Of a stretch of 64,000 bases of DNA, positions 21,050 to 33,600 are shown one piece after another. The translations under genes were made by a program, and so were the position numbers. Numbering within the stretch: position 1 is the first letter of the stretch; each line of letters begins with the position of its first letter. The stretch comes from Tanypteryx hageni (taxonomy: Eukaryota > Arthropoda > Insecta > Odonata > Petaluridae). The stretch lies in the NCBI GenBank assembly GCA_028673005.1, contig CM054114.1, forward strand, positions 23,899,369-23,963,368, given 5' to 3'. The notes under the pieces were generated by a model. The model searched no databases. It was given only the letters and a program-made list of their open reading frames with translations, and was not told the origin of the DNA.

Positions 21050-22100
21050 ATTCTGTTGTCTCTAAGCACTCTACAAGTCCACTGGTAAAACCCTAACCCA
21101 ATACCTCGACCTATTTTCCCTTCCCCAATTCAATGAATCCCGAGCTGCTCAACTCTTTTACATAGTTTGGGAGGACCAGAAAAGGAAGACGTTGCCATCC
21201 TCGATTGCAGAATTGCGGTTCCAGAATAAATAGCATCGCTACCCGCGATATTCATCATTCGAGAATCTGACTTGAACCTGTCAAGATGCATCTCCTCAAC
21301 TTCGAGTGGAGCACAGATCAAAAAGTGAAAGAGACGGCTGCGGTGGAGGTGGATACCAAAAGAGTTTTTTGGTGGTTTTCAAAGCCCGAACAAATGGATC
21401 GGTGGAGGCAAGAAAGTGAAATCACTTAACGTTGTCCTGTGTAACGAGAAATCTTTTGCGAATGGATTCATCCCCTACACCGAGCATCTCCCTTGCCTGG
21501 AAACTATCATTCAAGATGCCACCGCCCTCTACACCTTCGACGATGAAAAATGCGCCTTTCTCTCTGATCTCACCGAACGCACTTTCATCAGCATGAGGAA
21601 AGATTTAGATTGTCCTTCACCATTTGACCATTTCTTCCCCACCATTTCCTGCGTGAATCCATGCCAGTGCTTACACAAGAGTAATTGCGCATTAAGAAAT
21701 GCGTACTGCTTATCTCATTGGCTGAAATTCATAAACTTGAAGGTCGATGTACAGCCCTATTCTACCAATGCCGAATGTTCCACCTCCTCACTCCCCTTCT
21801 GCCTCCTCCTAAAGCATATATCCAGGCACTCAACCTAGTTATCAACAGTTGTCATGCAGAAACCAGCAAGTGCAATCTCCCGTTCTTCCTAAATGTACAC
21901 GGGTAACTTCACCGCCACCACCATCCAGTCTGGAACCTGACACCCCTGAGATGCAACCATCACCTCCATCAAGTCTGCAGCCACCACCCACTTCAAAATC
22001 TAACAGACAGCCAAAACTGTGCAGAAGAAGAAGAAGGCAGTGTGTGATACTAGCCATTTGTTACCAAAAACTGTGTTTTTCTTGAACTCTGCTAAAACAA
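21050..22100 (+). other. Unrecognised GC-richer block with overlapping ORFs
   Basis: Base composition rises compared with the flanks and three plus-strand ORFs occur: 21416-21838 (140 codons, Cys-rich middle CVNPCQCLHKSNCAL), 21685-21906, and 21849-22085, which is Pro-rich (SPPPPSSLEPDTPEMQPSPP) and then basic (RRRRRQ). I recognise no family. The frames overlap and shift, which would fit a decayed retroelement gag or a processed pseudogene. Confidence 0.3.
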
Positions 22101-22397
22101 AATTTGTCAGCATCGGGTTTGATCCTGAGAGACAGGGAAGTGACCGTACAGTTATCTCAAATGAACAAGGGATCGGTTGAACTAAACTACACCGATTGGT
22201 ACAAATTTGTTAGCCAAGAGAAACTAATATCTGATTATTTTAATTATTCCAAATATGAAAATTGATAAAATATTTTTATGAAGGCATATGATGAAAAAAA
22301 ATAAATGAAAAATTTAATTTCCTCTAATCTACTACAACGTGATTTAGGACTATACTTAACGATTATATTTCTCTCCTGCCTTGATCGCTCTCTTTAA

Positions 22398-24634
22398 CCC
22401 TTTGTGGTCCAGATATTTTTTTCTGTTTGGGTACCAGGTGGTCCAAGTTAATGTTGATAGTTTTGCTGATTTTGGAAACATTTTATTTTATCAAAAAAAT
22501 GAAATACATGACATTGAAAAATTTACTTTCTTTTGCTGCAGTGTTTAAATGCAAGCTCTTAAACGTATTTTTACAATTTATAATTCAACATGGTGTGGTA
22601 TCTTCTGAAACAGTCTCCAACATGGAGTCTGGGTTTCCTTTCACTATTTCACAAATGTAGCAGGTTTCTTTTCTCCCACCTGCCACTTTCCGGTTTGAAC
22701 ACACCAAAGTCCTTATGCTTTCCCTCTGGGTGTGAAATGATGATATGCAGCTTCCCATCCAAGCGTTGCATCCTGTCAGAAGTAGAAAGTCGCCCTCTTC
22801 TGGATGCAGAACCACTCCGGAAATCTCCGATCAGTTCCATTAGAAGCCTTTGCCAAAATTGTTTGTGTGTTAGAGATTTGCTCTTTCTATTTTTACTGCA
22901 TTCTTTGAATAAGATGCATGTATTTACAATGGAAGCCTCAAAACCCCAAAAGAACAATTTCCTCCACCACTTGAGCGACTTCCGTAAAAAGCAATTAGTA
23001 GCAGTGTACTGGTCTGTGACATCTACTCCTTCCATATTTTCATTGTACCTAACTACAACACTGGGTTTCATAACCATTTGGATTTTGCCACTCTTTGTCC
23101 TTCTCTGGACTGTTTCTGATGCTGACGTGCCCCATGTGATCAATACTGTAACCACTTTCTTATCACGCCATGCAACGAGTAAGGTGTTTTTCTTTTGGTA
23201 TGCCATTATTCCTCCTTTTTTTAGCTTTGGCTTCTTCATACATATTGGAATATCTTTTTTGTTAGGCATTACTGTTCCAGTGAGATGACATTTTTCATCA
23301 AGCAATGCGGTAGCAAGTTTTGGACTTGTATAAAAGCGATCAGTAAAAATATGGTAACCAGAAGCTTCAGGTATTGACTGTGTAAGATTATTGTAAAGAT
23401 GTAGTACTATCCTACTTGTAAATGGCAGATGCGGTTTGATCAGTCCTTCTGTGGTATGTTTTCCAAAATATGGAACAAATGAATATATATATATATAACT
23501 ACAACAAGAGTCTGCCAAAACATAAACATGGAGATCCCATTTTGTAGGTTTTTTTGGTTATAAGTTATGAATGCTATTTTCCCCTTGAAGCCAATAGTAG
23601 ATTCATCTATAGAAATATTTTTTCCTGGCACAAAGTGTTCCCTGAATCTGTTTTCTAAATAATGGAGGAAATGACTAACTTTCTGAATTCTTGTTTTTAG
23701 ACTTGTATCTAAGCTGGGCATGGTCTCCAAATGTAGTGCCCAAAAGATTTGTAAAAACCGTCGGCGGGTGAAAATCTTACCGAAAAATGAGATTTTTGAA
23801 TGAAATGCTTGAGACCAATAATCCTTTATATCAGTGAAAGGAATTATCCCCATGTTGATTATTACACCTAGAAATGCTCACATCTCTTCCTCTACGACAT
23901 CAGTCCAGGTTAGCCATATCGAATATTGAGACAATGTTTTGGAGCTTAGTGTTTTTCTGGCATATGCATTGGTTTTAGCAATGAGTTTCTTTACAAGGGT
24001 TTCCATGAAAAACAATTTGAAAAATTCAAGTGGAGTGGAGTGGCAGCTGGAACTTGCGGACCTAAAGTCTTATTCCCGTGTTCAAAACGTATTTTTGAAT
24101 GGTAATTGTCATTATATGTTACATTTTGCCAAATATAATTGTCAAAAATAGCATCATCATCACAACTATCTGAGTCACTAATAATTCTCAGAAGATTTGT
24201 ATGTACCCTTCTAAGAACAATGTCATCATCAGAATCACTTGAAAAAACATTAGATAGACCAGGATCAGCTACGAGGTTTTGTTTTTTCCATCTTGGCTTT
24301 GTCACGCGTGAACATCGTTCACTTTGTTCGTTATCACTTTCTTGTAGCTCGTCGAAATCAACATCTATTTCTTGCATATAATCATCATCACTATTTTCAA
24401 ATTCATTACTATTAAACATGGGGTTCGTTTTTTTTACTTTTTTATCCATAATAACAACGTCACTGTCCGGCCATCTACCGTGCAGAAAATACATCACGTA
24501 AATACTTGCAGAATTCTAAATCATCCACAGATGGCATAAATCATCATAAAGTCGTGTGTCGAGGCCACCTTGACATAGGATCCACTAGAATGAAATGTTA
24601 TGTCGAGTCCACCTCGACATAGGACTGCAAAGGG
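22398..24634 (-). mobile_element. piggyBac element, complete ends, TTAA target duplication
   Basis: The ends are CCCTTTGTGGTCC at 22398 and, reversed, CCCTTTGCAGTCC ending at 24634. Each is bordered by TTAA (22394-22397 and 24635-24638), the piggyBac signature. Near the right end there are subterminal inverted motifs around GTCGAG...CTCGACAT (24555-24620). The 2237-bp element contains a minus-strand transposase with all three catalytic Asp regions, but with several disruptions. Confidence 0.93.
22590..24497 (-). pseudogene. piggyBac transposase, full-length but frameshifted
   Basis: Read from 24497 downwards. An acidic N-terminus (NSDDDYMQEIDVDFDE) leads to GPQVPAATPL, then a frame change near 24040 and an in-frame stop near 23880. 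The core resumes at 23853-23440 (MGIIPFTDIKDYW, FFGKIFTRRRFLQIF, SIDESTIGFKGK with the first catalytic Asp). A one-base deletion in an A-run near 23550 shifts the frame. The remainder continues at 23518-22649 (ADSCCSYIYIYSFVPYFGK, IFTDRFYTSPKL second Asp, MEGVDVTDQY third Asp). The C-terminal Cys-rich finger (CSNRKVAGGRKETCYICE) lies in yet another frame at 22815-22585. DDE_Tnp_1_7 family, inactive. Confidence 0.9.
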
Positions 24635-24761
24635 TTAACAGTGACTTTCTTGCATTAAAATTATAACGATATGCATTCTTTATGAATTGTTTTGTTAATA
24701 TTAAACCTGCATTAAGGAGCATAACTAAGACATAACTAAGAGTAAAGTGTTTACGATAGTC

Positions 24762-24960
24762 GCAGGTAGGTGTTGTAGTGATGGCAACAAAAAAATAGTT
24801 TTAAAAATATCTCAAACAAAACATTATATGGAAAATGTTTCAAACATAGGTTATAGAAAATGAAATTTCCTACAACTTTTATTCCAATACATTTTTACAT
24901 TCATCAAATATTAAAGCAAATATTTCAAAAAAATCTGATGTGGCCACCACATTACTTTCT
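24762..24960 (+). repeat. Interspersed repeat, reverse copy of 6340-6510 family
   Basis: Reverse-complement similarity to 6340-6510, with ACTTTTATTCCAATACATTT and TCAAATATTAAAGCAAATAT shared. A weaker relative follows at about 25135-25250. Unknown class. Confidence 0.6.
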
Positions 24961-25505
24961 CCATGACTAATATTCTAAAAATTCCAAACAGGTTAAATGA
25001 TAATGAATTTTTTAAGGAACTGTAAGAAATTTTAAAGGCTTTACAAAGAACACAAATAGATTGATACCATAGCCTTCTGATACTGGATATAGCCAAGAAT
25101 CTCCAACAATTAAGAAAATTAAAAGGAGCGTTGGTGATGTGGTTGTGGCAGCTAAAAAATATAGTTTTTAAAAATGTTTCGAACAAATGTTGTAGAATAT
25201 TCAATTTCCTGCAATATTTATATACCCATAGATATAAAATTTACAAAAATATGACAGTTTATATTTATCAAAGCTTTCACTTTGTTTAAACCTAATACAA
25301 CAATGCATTTAATATTGAATTCACATACACATAACATTAAAAAGATGAAAGTAACCAATTAAAATCTTTTTTCACTCTTAGAATATACCTAATCATACTT
25401 ATATTTCATAGTCAAATATAAACCTTATTTTTCCTTTTATATTTTAGGAGAGATCTGAACAAATCAATTGTAGCCTAGCCTCCCCATACTTGTAATAGGT
25501 GAATT
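24961..25505. other. AT-rich stretch
   Basis: Apart from the diverged repeat piece at about 25135-25250, nothing is recognised. Confidence 0.4.
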
Positions 25506-25509
25506 AAAT

Positions 25510-25990
25510 TGTAATTATTTCTATGATAACCTAGATGACATAGAACAAAAGAGCTTATTGAGTGAGCAGGGATCCTTAAATTTATAAGCGATCATAAATT
25601 AGGGCAATCAAACATATTATTAACTATTTTGTATAAAAATTTAGGTCTGTGCAGGACCTTCTACTAGAAAGTGTAGTTAAATTGAATTGAGCTAGTATAG
25701 CATTATAGGAAATATCGACCAGTGAAATTACCATTTTAAATGCCAATCGATCTCAGAAATTTCTGCTGGACTCGTTCCATCATGTGGGAGTCCATTTCAT
25801 AATATGGGCTCCAAATGACTGAACAATACTCTAGCTGACTGCGGACAAGAGAAGTATACACAGCAGTGACAGCAAATAAATTAGTAAAATCAGTTGTATT
25901 CCTGCGTATAAATCCAAGAGATTCCATTGCTGTGTTTGAAATACCGTATAAGCCCTCATAACTGACATTCACTTCACCGACTCGCTGGAT
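25510..25990 (-). pseudogene. LINE RT C-terminal fragment
   Basis: Minus-strand frame 25972-25736 has SLGFIRRNTTDFTN, YTSLVRSQLEYCSVIWSPYY and MERVQQKFLR, the C-terminal segment after the RT thumb found in CR1/Jockey-group LINEs. A further piece (KFLYKIVNNMFDCPNL) follows across a stop. It may be the 3' part of the same LINE whose endonuclease lies at 28330-29640 on the same strand, with the pogo element at 26.3-28.2 kb and a deletion between, but the missing RT core makes this unproven. Confidence 0.65.
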
Positions 25991-26328
25991 TAACTGGCGT
26001 CTTATGCCCCTAAGTCTGAATTCTGAAATCCACAGTCGAGTGCAACATTTTACATAAAAACGACTAGCTTAAAAGAGTTTAAACCATTCCTTTCATTACG
26101 CATCAATCTCACGAGTTGTTCCTTGTGCTAAAATGTTTCTCATTACATAGTAATCCAGTCTAGTACGCATCTGCTGTCAGTTGTCAACACAGTCTGCTGT
26201 CAGTTGTCCCACATACTAGTACAGTTCATTGTTATTTTAGTTATGATATTTAATCAATATTAAATTATGTATATATATTTATACATCTACATTATTATAT
26301 ATTATGTATTCATATTTATTTATAGAAT

Positions 26329-27888
26329 ATGGGTGAGATAAGAATGAGTGTGGTTGTTTCCATGAAAACTAATCTTGATGCTCTGGAAAGAATTGATAGG
26401 GGTGAGTCAGTAAGACAAATTTCTGTGGAATTAGGTGTTGGAGAGACAACTGTAAAAGACTTGAAAAAATCGCATTATCTAGCAGGATTTTGCAGTCAGA
26501 TTGCAACACAAGTGTCTTTATCTTCCCATTCAACATTAAAGAAACCAAAATAGGAAATTTCAGAAGATGCATTAAGGCTGTGGTTTATGCAAGAAAGACA
26601 TCTTGGAATTTCAATCAGTGGACCCATACCCAAGGAAAAGGACCTAACCCTAAATCGAAAAATTGGTGGTGCCCAGAAATTTACTGCAAGTAACGAATGG
26701 CTTGGACGTTGGAAAACAACGTCATGGTATCCATGTATTAATCATCACTGGTGAGAAGTTATCGTCTGATCAGCATGATGCTCAAAAATTTTCGCAGGAT
26801 TTAAGAGAGGTTATCGACCGAGATAAATCAGTTGGAGGACAAGTCTACAATATAGACGAAATGGGTCTAAATTACAAGATGTTGCCAACAAAAACGAAGG
26901 CAAAAAAGGATGAGCCTGCAGCATCAGGATACAAAAAATCCAGAGAAGGACTCATGTAGCCGCCTGCAGCAATGCAGCTGGAACTCACAATTTGTCGCAT
27001 TTATTGTTGGTAAATCAAAAAATCCCAGAGCTTTTAAAAGTATAAATCGTTTGTCTTTACCAGTTTACTACCGATCGCAAAAATCAACCTGAATGGATTC
27101 TGCATTATTCAGAGAATGGTTTTTCATGAGTTTGTATCTTCTGTATGAAGACACTTGAAAATACTGAACTTACCTTGAAAGGCCATTCTCATTCTGGATA
27201 ATGCTCCTTCACATCCCAATTGCGAGTAACTCAAAGATAGGGGCATAAAGGTCATATTTCTACCAGCGAATGTAACATCCTTAATTCAGCCTATGGATCA
27301 AGGGGTTTTAGAAAGCTTAAAAAGAAGATACAGGCGAAAATTTCTGAGTTCAGTTTTGAAAGAAATAGAAGATAAAAATATAGGTCTAATGGAAAGACAT
27401 CAGCATCAAAGATGTTGTTTATAACTTAGCACAAGCTTGGAACAAAATCCCAGAGTTCAACATTTACCAAATCTTGAAGAAAACTTTGGCTTGAGGATGA
27501 TATCGATGATAAAAATTCTGAAACGGAAGAAGGAAATGAATTAAGTCTAAAAAGTGATGCAAGGCAAATTGAAGGTTCTGAAGACATAAAGCAATGGATC
27601 CAAGGTGACTATTTGTTGGAGAATGAAATTATGAAGGATGCAGAAATCATACAGGCCGTGATGGAAACAGAAGGATCAAAGTTTGAAGAGGAAGAAGAAT
27701 TAAATACAGAGCCAAAAACACCTCATGCAGCAGCAAAAGATGCCCTAGATGTAGTTTTGCATTACATTGAACTAGAGTCTGATTCAACTGTTAACGATGT
27801 TATGCTTATAAAAAAATGGAGGGACCATCCAGTTAAACAACACGTTACTTCACCTAAACAACTGAAATTTTTTTATTTTTTTTTTTAA
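26329..27888 (+). pseudogene. pogo/Tigger (Jerky-like) transposase pseudogene
   Basis: Fragments in order across frames: 26329-26553 with LDALERIDRGESVRQI and LGVGETTVKDLKK (psq/CENP-B-type DNA-binding HTH); a region with LRLWFMQERHLGISISGP and FTASNEWLGRWK; 26663-26959 with GEKLSSDQHDAQKF and YNIDEMGLNYKMLPTKTKAK (first catalytic Asp); GKSKNPRAFKSIN; ILDNAPSHPN near 27200 (second Asp); [16 protein letters not shown] near 27290 (third acidic position); and 27613-27888, the tail with YIELESDSTVNDVMLIKKW. At least five frameshifts or stops make it inactive. It is a different copy from the fragment at 19150-20085 and complements it. Confidence 0.85.
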
Positions 27889-28219
27889 TGAATGACATAT
27901 ATCATTTGTATCTGTACTGTCTTAACATATTTAAAATGAAAATAAATTCTTAAAATACAGACTGTGTATATGTACTTTTCTATTGGAAAATTTTTGATTC
28001 TTAAAATGAATGACTTATAACATGACAATTGTATCTGAATGGCCTTAATATATTTCAAGTATGTAAAAATAAATGTGTCCTTCCTCCACATTTGCAAGGC
28101 AACTGAGAACGCCCTGCCCTCCGAGATTACATAAGTCCTGCATGGGTGCAGCACTAAACAGACAATGAAAAGTAACACGGACACTTTACCAGACATGGCC
28201 ACTTTACCATGCCTTCCCC
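26329..28219 (+). mobile_element. pogo/Tigger-type transposon with degraded transposase
   Basis: It starts with the N-terminal helix-turn-helix and continues through the DDE core to an acidic tail. The right end CCATGCCTTCCCC is followed by TA (28220-28221), similar in style to the end of the pogo at 20500. I did not find the matching left terminus. Confidence 0.7.
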
Positions 28220-28329
28220 TACTTACTATTGGTCTTTACAAATGATTTACTATCTGCTTCATGGACAGGAATCATGAAATTATCCTTCCAAACATCTGGA
28301 AATGGCCATTCTTAAGTGACTAATTAAAA

Positions 28330-29640
28330 AATATAGTAAGAGGATAAGTTAAAAAGTTAGAGCAGCTCTTCAGCAAGAGAGGAGGCCCAGTGCTCTTATT
28401 TACATCAAGCGTACTAAAGGCATTAAGAACACTTAATTGAGTCACACCACAAGAGTGTATATTAACTGTATGAGAATACTGGTATTGGGGTATTATGCAA
28501 CTTGGAGTAGAATATACGCTGGAAAGATGTTCAACAAAGAGATTAGCAGATTCCTGAAATGAACATAATTCCACAATCTACTTGTATTCGATGGAATGGA
28601 ATCTTGAACAGAACTAATATAAGAGAGGTAACAGACTTTTGACAATGACATTTAGCATGAAGAGATGCAAAAGAATTGTTATCTACTTATTTTAAGCTTC
28701 TTGTGGGCTATTTTCTCATCATATATTAATGAAATTAATTCTTTACCAGACCAGTTGGGTAAGTGGGATGATCCACACTTGTGTAAAATTTCAGGAACAT
28801 ACAGATTAATGGCATTATTTACAATATCATAAAAATAACAAACAGCATCATCTAATTGTAATTCAGTCAATATAAACCAATCTATAGAGCTAAAGTAATC
28901 TATCATTGCAGAATAGTTCCCTTTCCTAAAGATGAAAGTTTCAAAATTAATATCTGCGCATGGGGATACACCTATATGAAGTTCACACATAAGAGGAGGA
29001 TGATAGGCAATACAAGGCAAAAGTCACATCAACATCATAAACACTGTTCAATGAGCACCTTGTAATATCTGTTAAACACAAATCCAGAATCTCGCCATAT
29101 TGGTTGGTAACTAAGATTTTTGTACACAATTCGGATATTATCAGTGAGGTTAACTTCAGGAAAGAATGTTGACCAATTATTATCTGGCAAATTGAATCGC
29201 CAAACATAAGCGAATTGGCGTCTGCACACAAATATGCAAGACGATTTACTTCTTCACGATATTTTTGGTATATGTTTTGGTCAGATTTGGGAGGAATGTA
29301 AACACATTATTAATTAGTTTAAGAGATGGAGATGACACCATGAGAAAATTGTGTTCAATGTTACACGAGGATGTAGCTTAAAGTTGATAAGATTTAAATA
29401 TAAAATTAACACCAATTAGCACAACACCTTCCCTTTTCATAATACCAGTACAATCACTGCAATCAGTTCTCTAAATTTCATAATTAAAAAGTGCCTATTG
29501 GGAATCGCATATATCGCGTGTAAGCCAAGTCTCAGAGAATAATGTGATATCACACTCGATATTAACAGCTGAAATACGCATGTCCTTTAATTTACTCCGC
29601 AAACCGCGGCGGACATTCTGGTAGTATGCGGAAATATTAG
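28330..29640 (-). pseudogene. LINE endonuclease to RT-start remnant
   Basis: Read from 29640 down: YYQNVRRGLRSKLKDMRIS and LFSETWLTRDI (EN start, catalytic Glu), YIPPKSDQN-like text, a GDFNLP motif recoverable near 29180 as RFNLPDNNWSTFFPEVNL, then FRKGNYSAMIDYFSSIDW, HLPNWSGKELISLIYDEK, and finally FSTLDVNKSTGP with LKSCSNFLTYPLTI, which is the start of the RT domain. Stops and shifts occur throughout. It is a Jockey/CR1-group LINE of the type with a YYQNVRGLR start. The RT catalytic core is absent. Confidence 0.75.
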
Positions 29641-30670
29641 TTACAAATTTTTTAAATATTTATCTATCACTATTTTGGGAACAAAGGAGTAATCTCTGCT
29701 CTGAAATACTAAATTCATAACATCTTTATAATGATAACATTTTATTGAGTTTAGTAGGATTGTTGATGTAATTATTTAATTTTGAGGGATGATATGTTCC
29801 AGTCGATATTTTTAGCATGTAAACAATTTTTAAAAAACGTTTCACTGTATACATGAAAATAGTTTTTAACTTGAACGAGAATTTCTAAATTTACTAAAAG
29901 TTGCTTTAAAAAGGAAACCAAAAGTAATTTATGATTTTATAAATAAATTTAAATTTATTTTGATTTATACAATATAAACATTAAAGAAAGACTCTAGAGT
30001 AAAAAATTCTAGATATCGTGCAAGCAGATGCTACGGACTGTAACTCACAGATTCGGTTCATCTTCTACCAGTGGAGAGTGTTGTTCAATATCTATAAGAA
30101 TACCTTTTCGGAATTTCGAGCCAATGGCTTTAAGTTTAAGAGAAATAATTAATTAAAAAGTGCAAAAAAATGGACCAATTTTCTCAAATGCTTGTAACTT
30201 CGCTATCTCAGGTGTCTTTATGCTAGAGATATCGCCTAACATAAGTCTCGCGTCCCGTACTTTTGGCATTCGAGACTCCCGCTTGCCGAATTTTTTTCTC
30301 TCCTGCTAAATGTCCTTTTTCTTACAGTTTTTTACATCCCAATCTTCAGAAAGTAATTATACACTGCTAATTTTTTTACGCAGGAGAATTATATTTAATT
30401 ATCGCTTAATTATATCTGGTACTAAAATTAAGCATATTAGTTTCAGCAGCATTGTCATTTTAAAACGATAAAAAAATTGTCGAAGTAATTTAAATTTAAA
30501 AAGAATAATATTACCTTTATGAATCACTACGTCACTCATTAAGGAAGCTCCTCCTGTAGTGGAGTGTGTCTAACAATAAGGCAATCACGCATCAGACAGT
30601 CACCTGTTTTAAACTCTCATACGAGACCGTTTCATTGTGTCAAACACTGGAGAAATCTTCGGTACTGTGA
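29641..30670. other. Unassigned stretch
   Basis: AT-rich, no recognisable ORF. The last ~130 bases may be the leader of the following LINE. Confidence 0.4.
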
Positions 30671-33600
30671 GATAATTCCGTTCCTGCCTTCATAATTCGC
30701 ACATTATACAGAGGAACCAAAAAGCTGTCGCACACTTGGTGGAAATCTTTTGCTACTTGGGCCGAACTTCCAAGGATAGTTTTCGTAGCGAAAATTGAAG
30801 TCCCGGGTTTGATTCCGGGAACTATCCTTCCAATTTCATTTACATCCGCATCTTCTAATCTTCTCCCTATCACTAATAAAAGCTTATCCTCATATTGCAA
30901 TTCCAATACAAAGGCCATTCTATCTGAACAGTTTAAGCCCTTTCCACGCTCCCTCCAGATCTTATATTTAAATGCTCAAAGCCTAACAGCACATATCGAA
31001 GAACTCCGTGGTATACTACCTAACAATAAAGTACACATCATCGCTATTGCTGAGACCTGGTTGAAACCATCTATGTCTTCCTCTACTGTTAACATTGACG
31101 GTTTTAAACTTTACCGCAACGATCGCGTTGGCAAAGGCGGCGGCGGTGTCGGAGTATATGTAAGAAACGATATTTCAACTAAATTTATTGAAAGTAGCGA
31201 ATGTAATTACAGCAAAAGACCCGAATTTCTCTTTCTTGAATTGAAAATCTATTCACAGAAAATACTTTTCGGTATTTTCTACCGTCCACCCAAAATTGGT
31301 CATCTATCCGATATTGATGAAGTCATCTCTAGTCACATTAACGATTACAATCATTTAATAATTACTGGCGATTTTAATGCCAATATACTCGCACCAAACC
31401 CTGATTCGACATATTTATATAACTCCTTCAACTCTCTAGGCCTTAGTATTCTACCTCTAAATGCTAATCACCATACTCCTACTTCCTCTACCCTAATTGA
31501 TTTAGCCGTTACCGCCAATCCTGACAAGGTTCTCGCGCATGGCCAACTCTCTGCTCCGGGAATCTCCGCACATGACATAATATACATTGCATATTCAATA
31601 AGGAGCCCAACTCACAAGCCGAAATATATCACCTATAGGGACTTCAAAAACATCAACAATGAGAAGTTAATTGCTGACGCGTCTGCCATGCCTTGGTATT
31701 CTATTGAGTACATGGACGACATTAACGACAAGGTTGAGGCTTTCAACAATTTTGCACAGTCATTAATCAACACTCACGCTCCACTAAAGACTAAAAGAGT
31801 CTCTAAGCCCCATGCACCATGGCTCACAACAGACATCAAACTGATAATGAAGAGACGTGACAATGCCTTCCGCATTTTCAAAAATACAAAAACACAGATC
31901 TCATTCAACCAATTTAAAAAACTAAGAAATAAAACTAAGCAACTTATCAGAAACTCTAAAACTCGGTACATTCATTCACTGTCCCGTCCAAATTCTTCAC
32001 AATCTTCTCTATGGAGTAACTTAAAATTATTTGGTATTGGAAGATCTAAGGATACACAACTTCCTCCTCATATTTGCCTTGATACACTTAACACTCTATT
32101 CACCACTCCCCCAACTCCTGATGACAACGAAATAAAACAGAATCACATACACCACCTACTTCAACACACTCCTCCCACCACAGCATCACCACCATTCCAA
32201 TTTTCTCCTGTAACTCAGCTGGAAGTACTGAATTGTTTACGTAAAATCAAGTCCAGAGCACAAGGTGCTGACAAAATTCCAATAGTCTTCCTTCATAAGA
32301 TTATTCATCTAGTTCTACCCGTCATCACTCATATATTCAATTGGTCGCTTATGCAAAACAAATTCCCATCGCAATGGAAACTCGCCATAGTCCGTCCCAT
32401 ACCTAAGAAAAGTCTTACTTCTGACATAACCGACTTTCGGCCCATCAGTTTACTTCCTGTATTATCAAAGGCATTTGAAAAGGTTTTACATGAACAAATC
32501 ACATATTTTCTAATTAGTAATAATATCCTCGATTCTCTACAATCAGGATTCCGAAAATCACACAGCACTACCACAGCACTCCTCAAAATCACTGACGATA
32601 TCAGATTAGCAATGGACAAAAGAGAAGTCACTATTATGACTCTTCTTGACTTTAGTAAAGCTTTTGACTCTGTAGATGTAAACATACTTCTAACCAAACT
32701 GCGCCTCATGAACTTCTCCTCAGATTCCCTAAACTTAATTAGTTCTTACCTGAATGATCGCTATCAAAAGGTCGTAACTGACAATCATTCTTCAAGATGG
32801 ATTAAAGTGTCACGTGGCGTACCACAAGGTTCCACCCTCGGGCCACTGCTCTTCTCTCTGTACATTAATGATATATCTTCTCAGCTTGCTCACTGTAAAT
32901 ACCACCTTTATGCTGATGATCTCCAAATCTATATGCACTCTCGCTCTATTGATCTCCATCTTATCATTGATAAAATGAACCATGACCTCACTTCTTTATC
33001 CAAATGGAGCAATGTAAATTTCCTCAAAATTAATCCTTTAAAAAGTCAGTCTATTATTATTGGGTATCCCAAACTTCTCTCGTCACTAAACTTCTCAGAA
33101 CTTCCCCCAATTCTGCTCAATAACTCTGTCATTCGTTTCCAAAAAACTGCAACCAATCTCGGGTTAGTATTCAATGACACATTGACCTGGACTGATCATA
33201 TAACTAAAATATGTAATACTGTTAACAGTTCTCTTCACTCACTTAAAAGAATTAAAAGCATTACCCATTTCTCCCTTCGCAAGCGACTTATCACCGCTCT
33301 TGTCCTTCCTCACCTCGATTACTGCGATACGGTCTATCAAGATCTATCTAACGAGCTATCTCTAAAATTGCAGCGTGCACAAAATTCCTGCGTAAGATTC
33401 ATTTGCGATCTCCAAAAGAGAGACCATGTCACTCAACCTCTATATACGTTAGGCTGGCTTCGCACTGAAGCTCGTAGACGTCTTCACCTCCTCTCGTTAT
33501 TTTACCGAATTATAACTCTTCAAAACCCGCAGTATCTGAACTCCAAATTTTCCCAAATGAACTCTGTGCACAACGCCAACACTAGGGGCACCAATCTCTT

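Noticed and set aside
22590..23288. 232-codon plus-strand ORF with hydrophobic segments
   Set aside because: Antisense of the piggyBac transposase. The apparent membrane segments come from reading the complementary strand.
26160..26215. Short direct repeat TCTGCTGTCAGTTGTC as a left terminus of the pogo element
   Set aside because: It does not match the right end at 28219 and is a local two-unit direct repeat.
30640..30918. Minus-strand 92-codon ORF at the LINE 5' end
   Set aside because: It overlaps the LINE leader and its dyad in antisense and shows no domain or splice signals.
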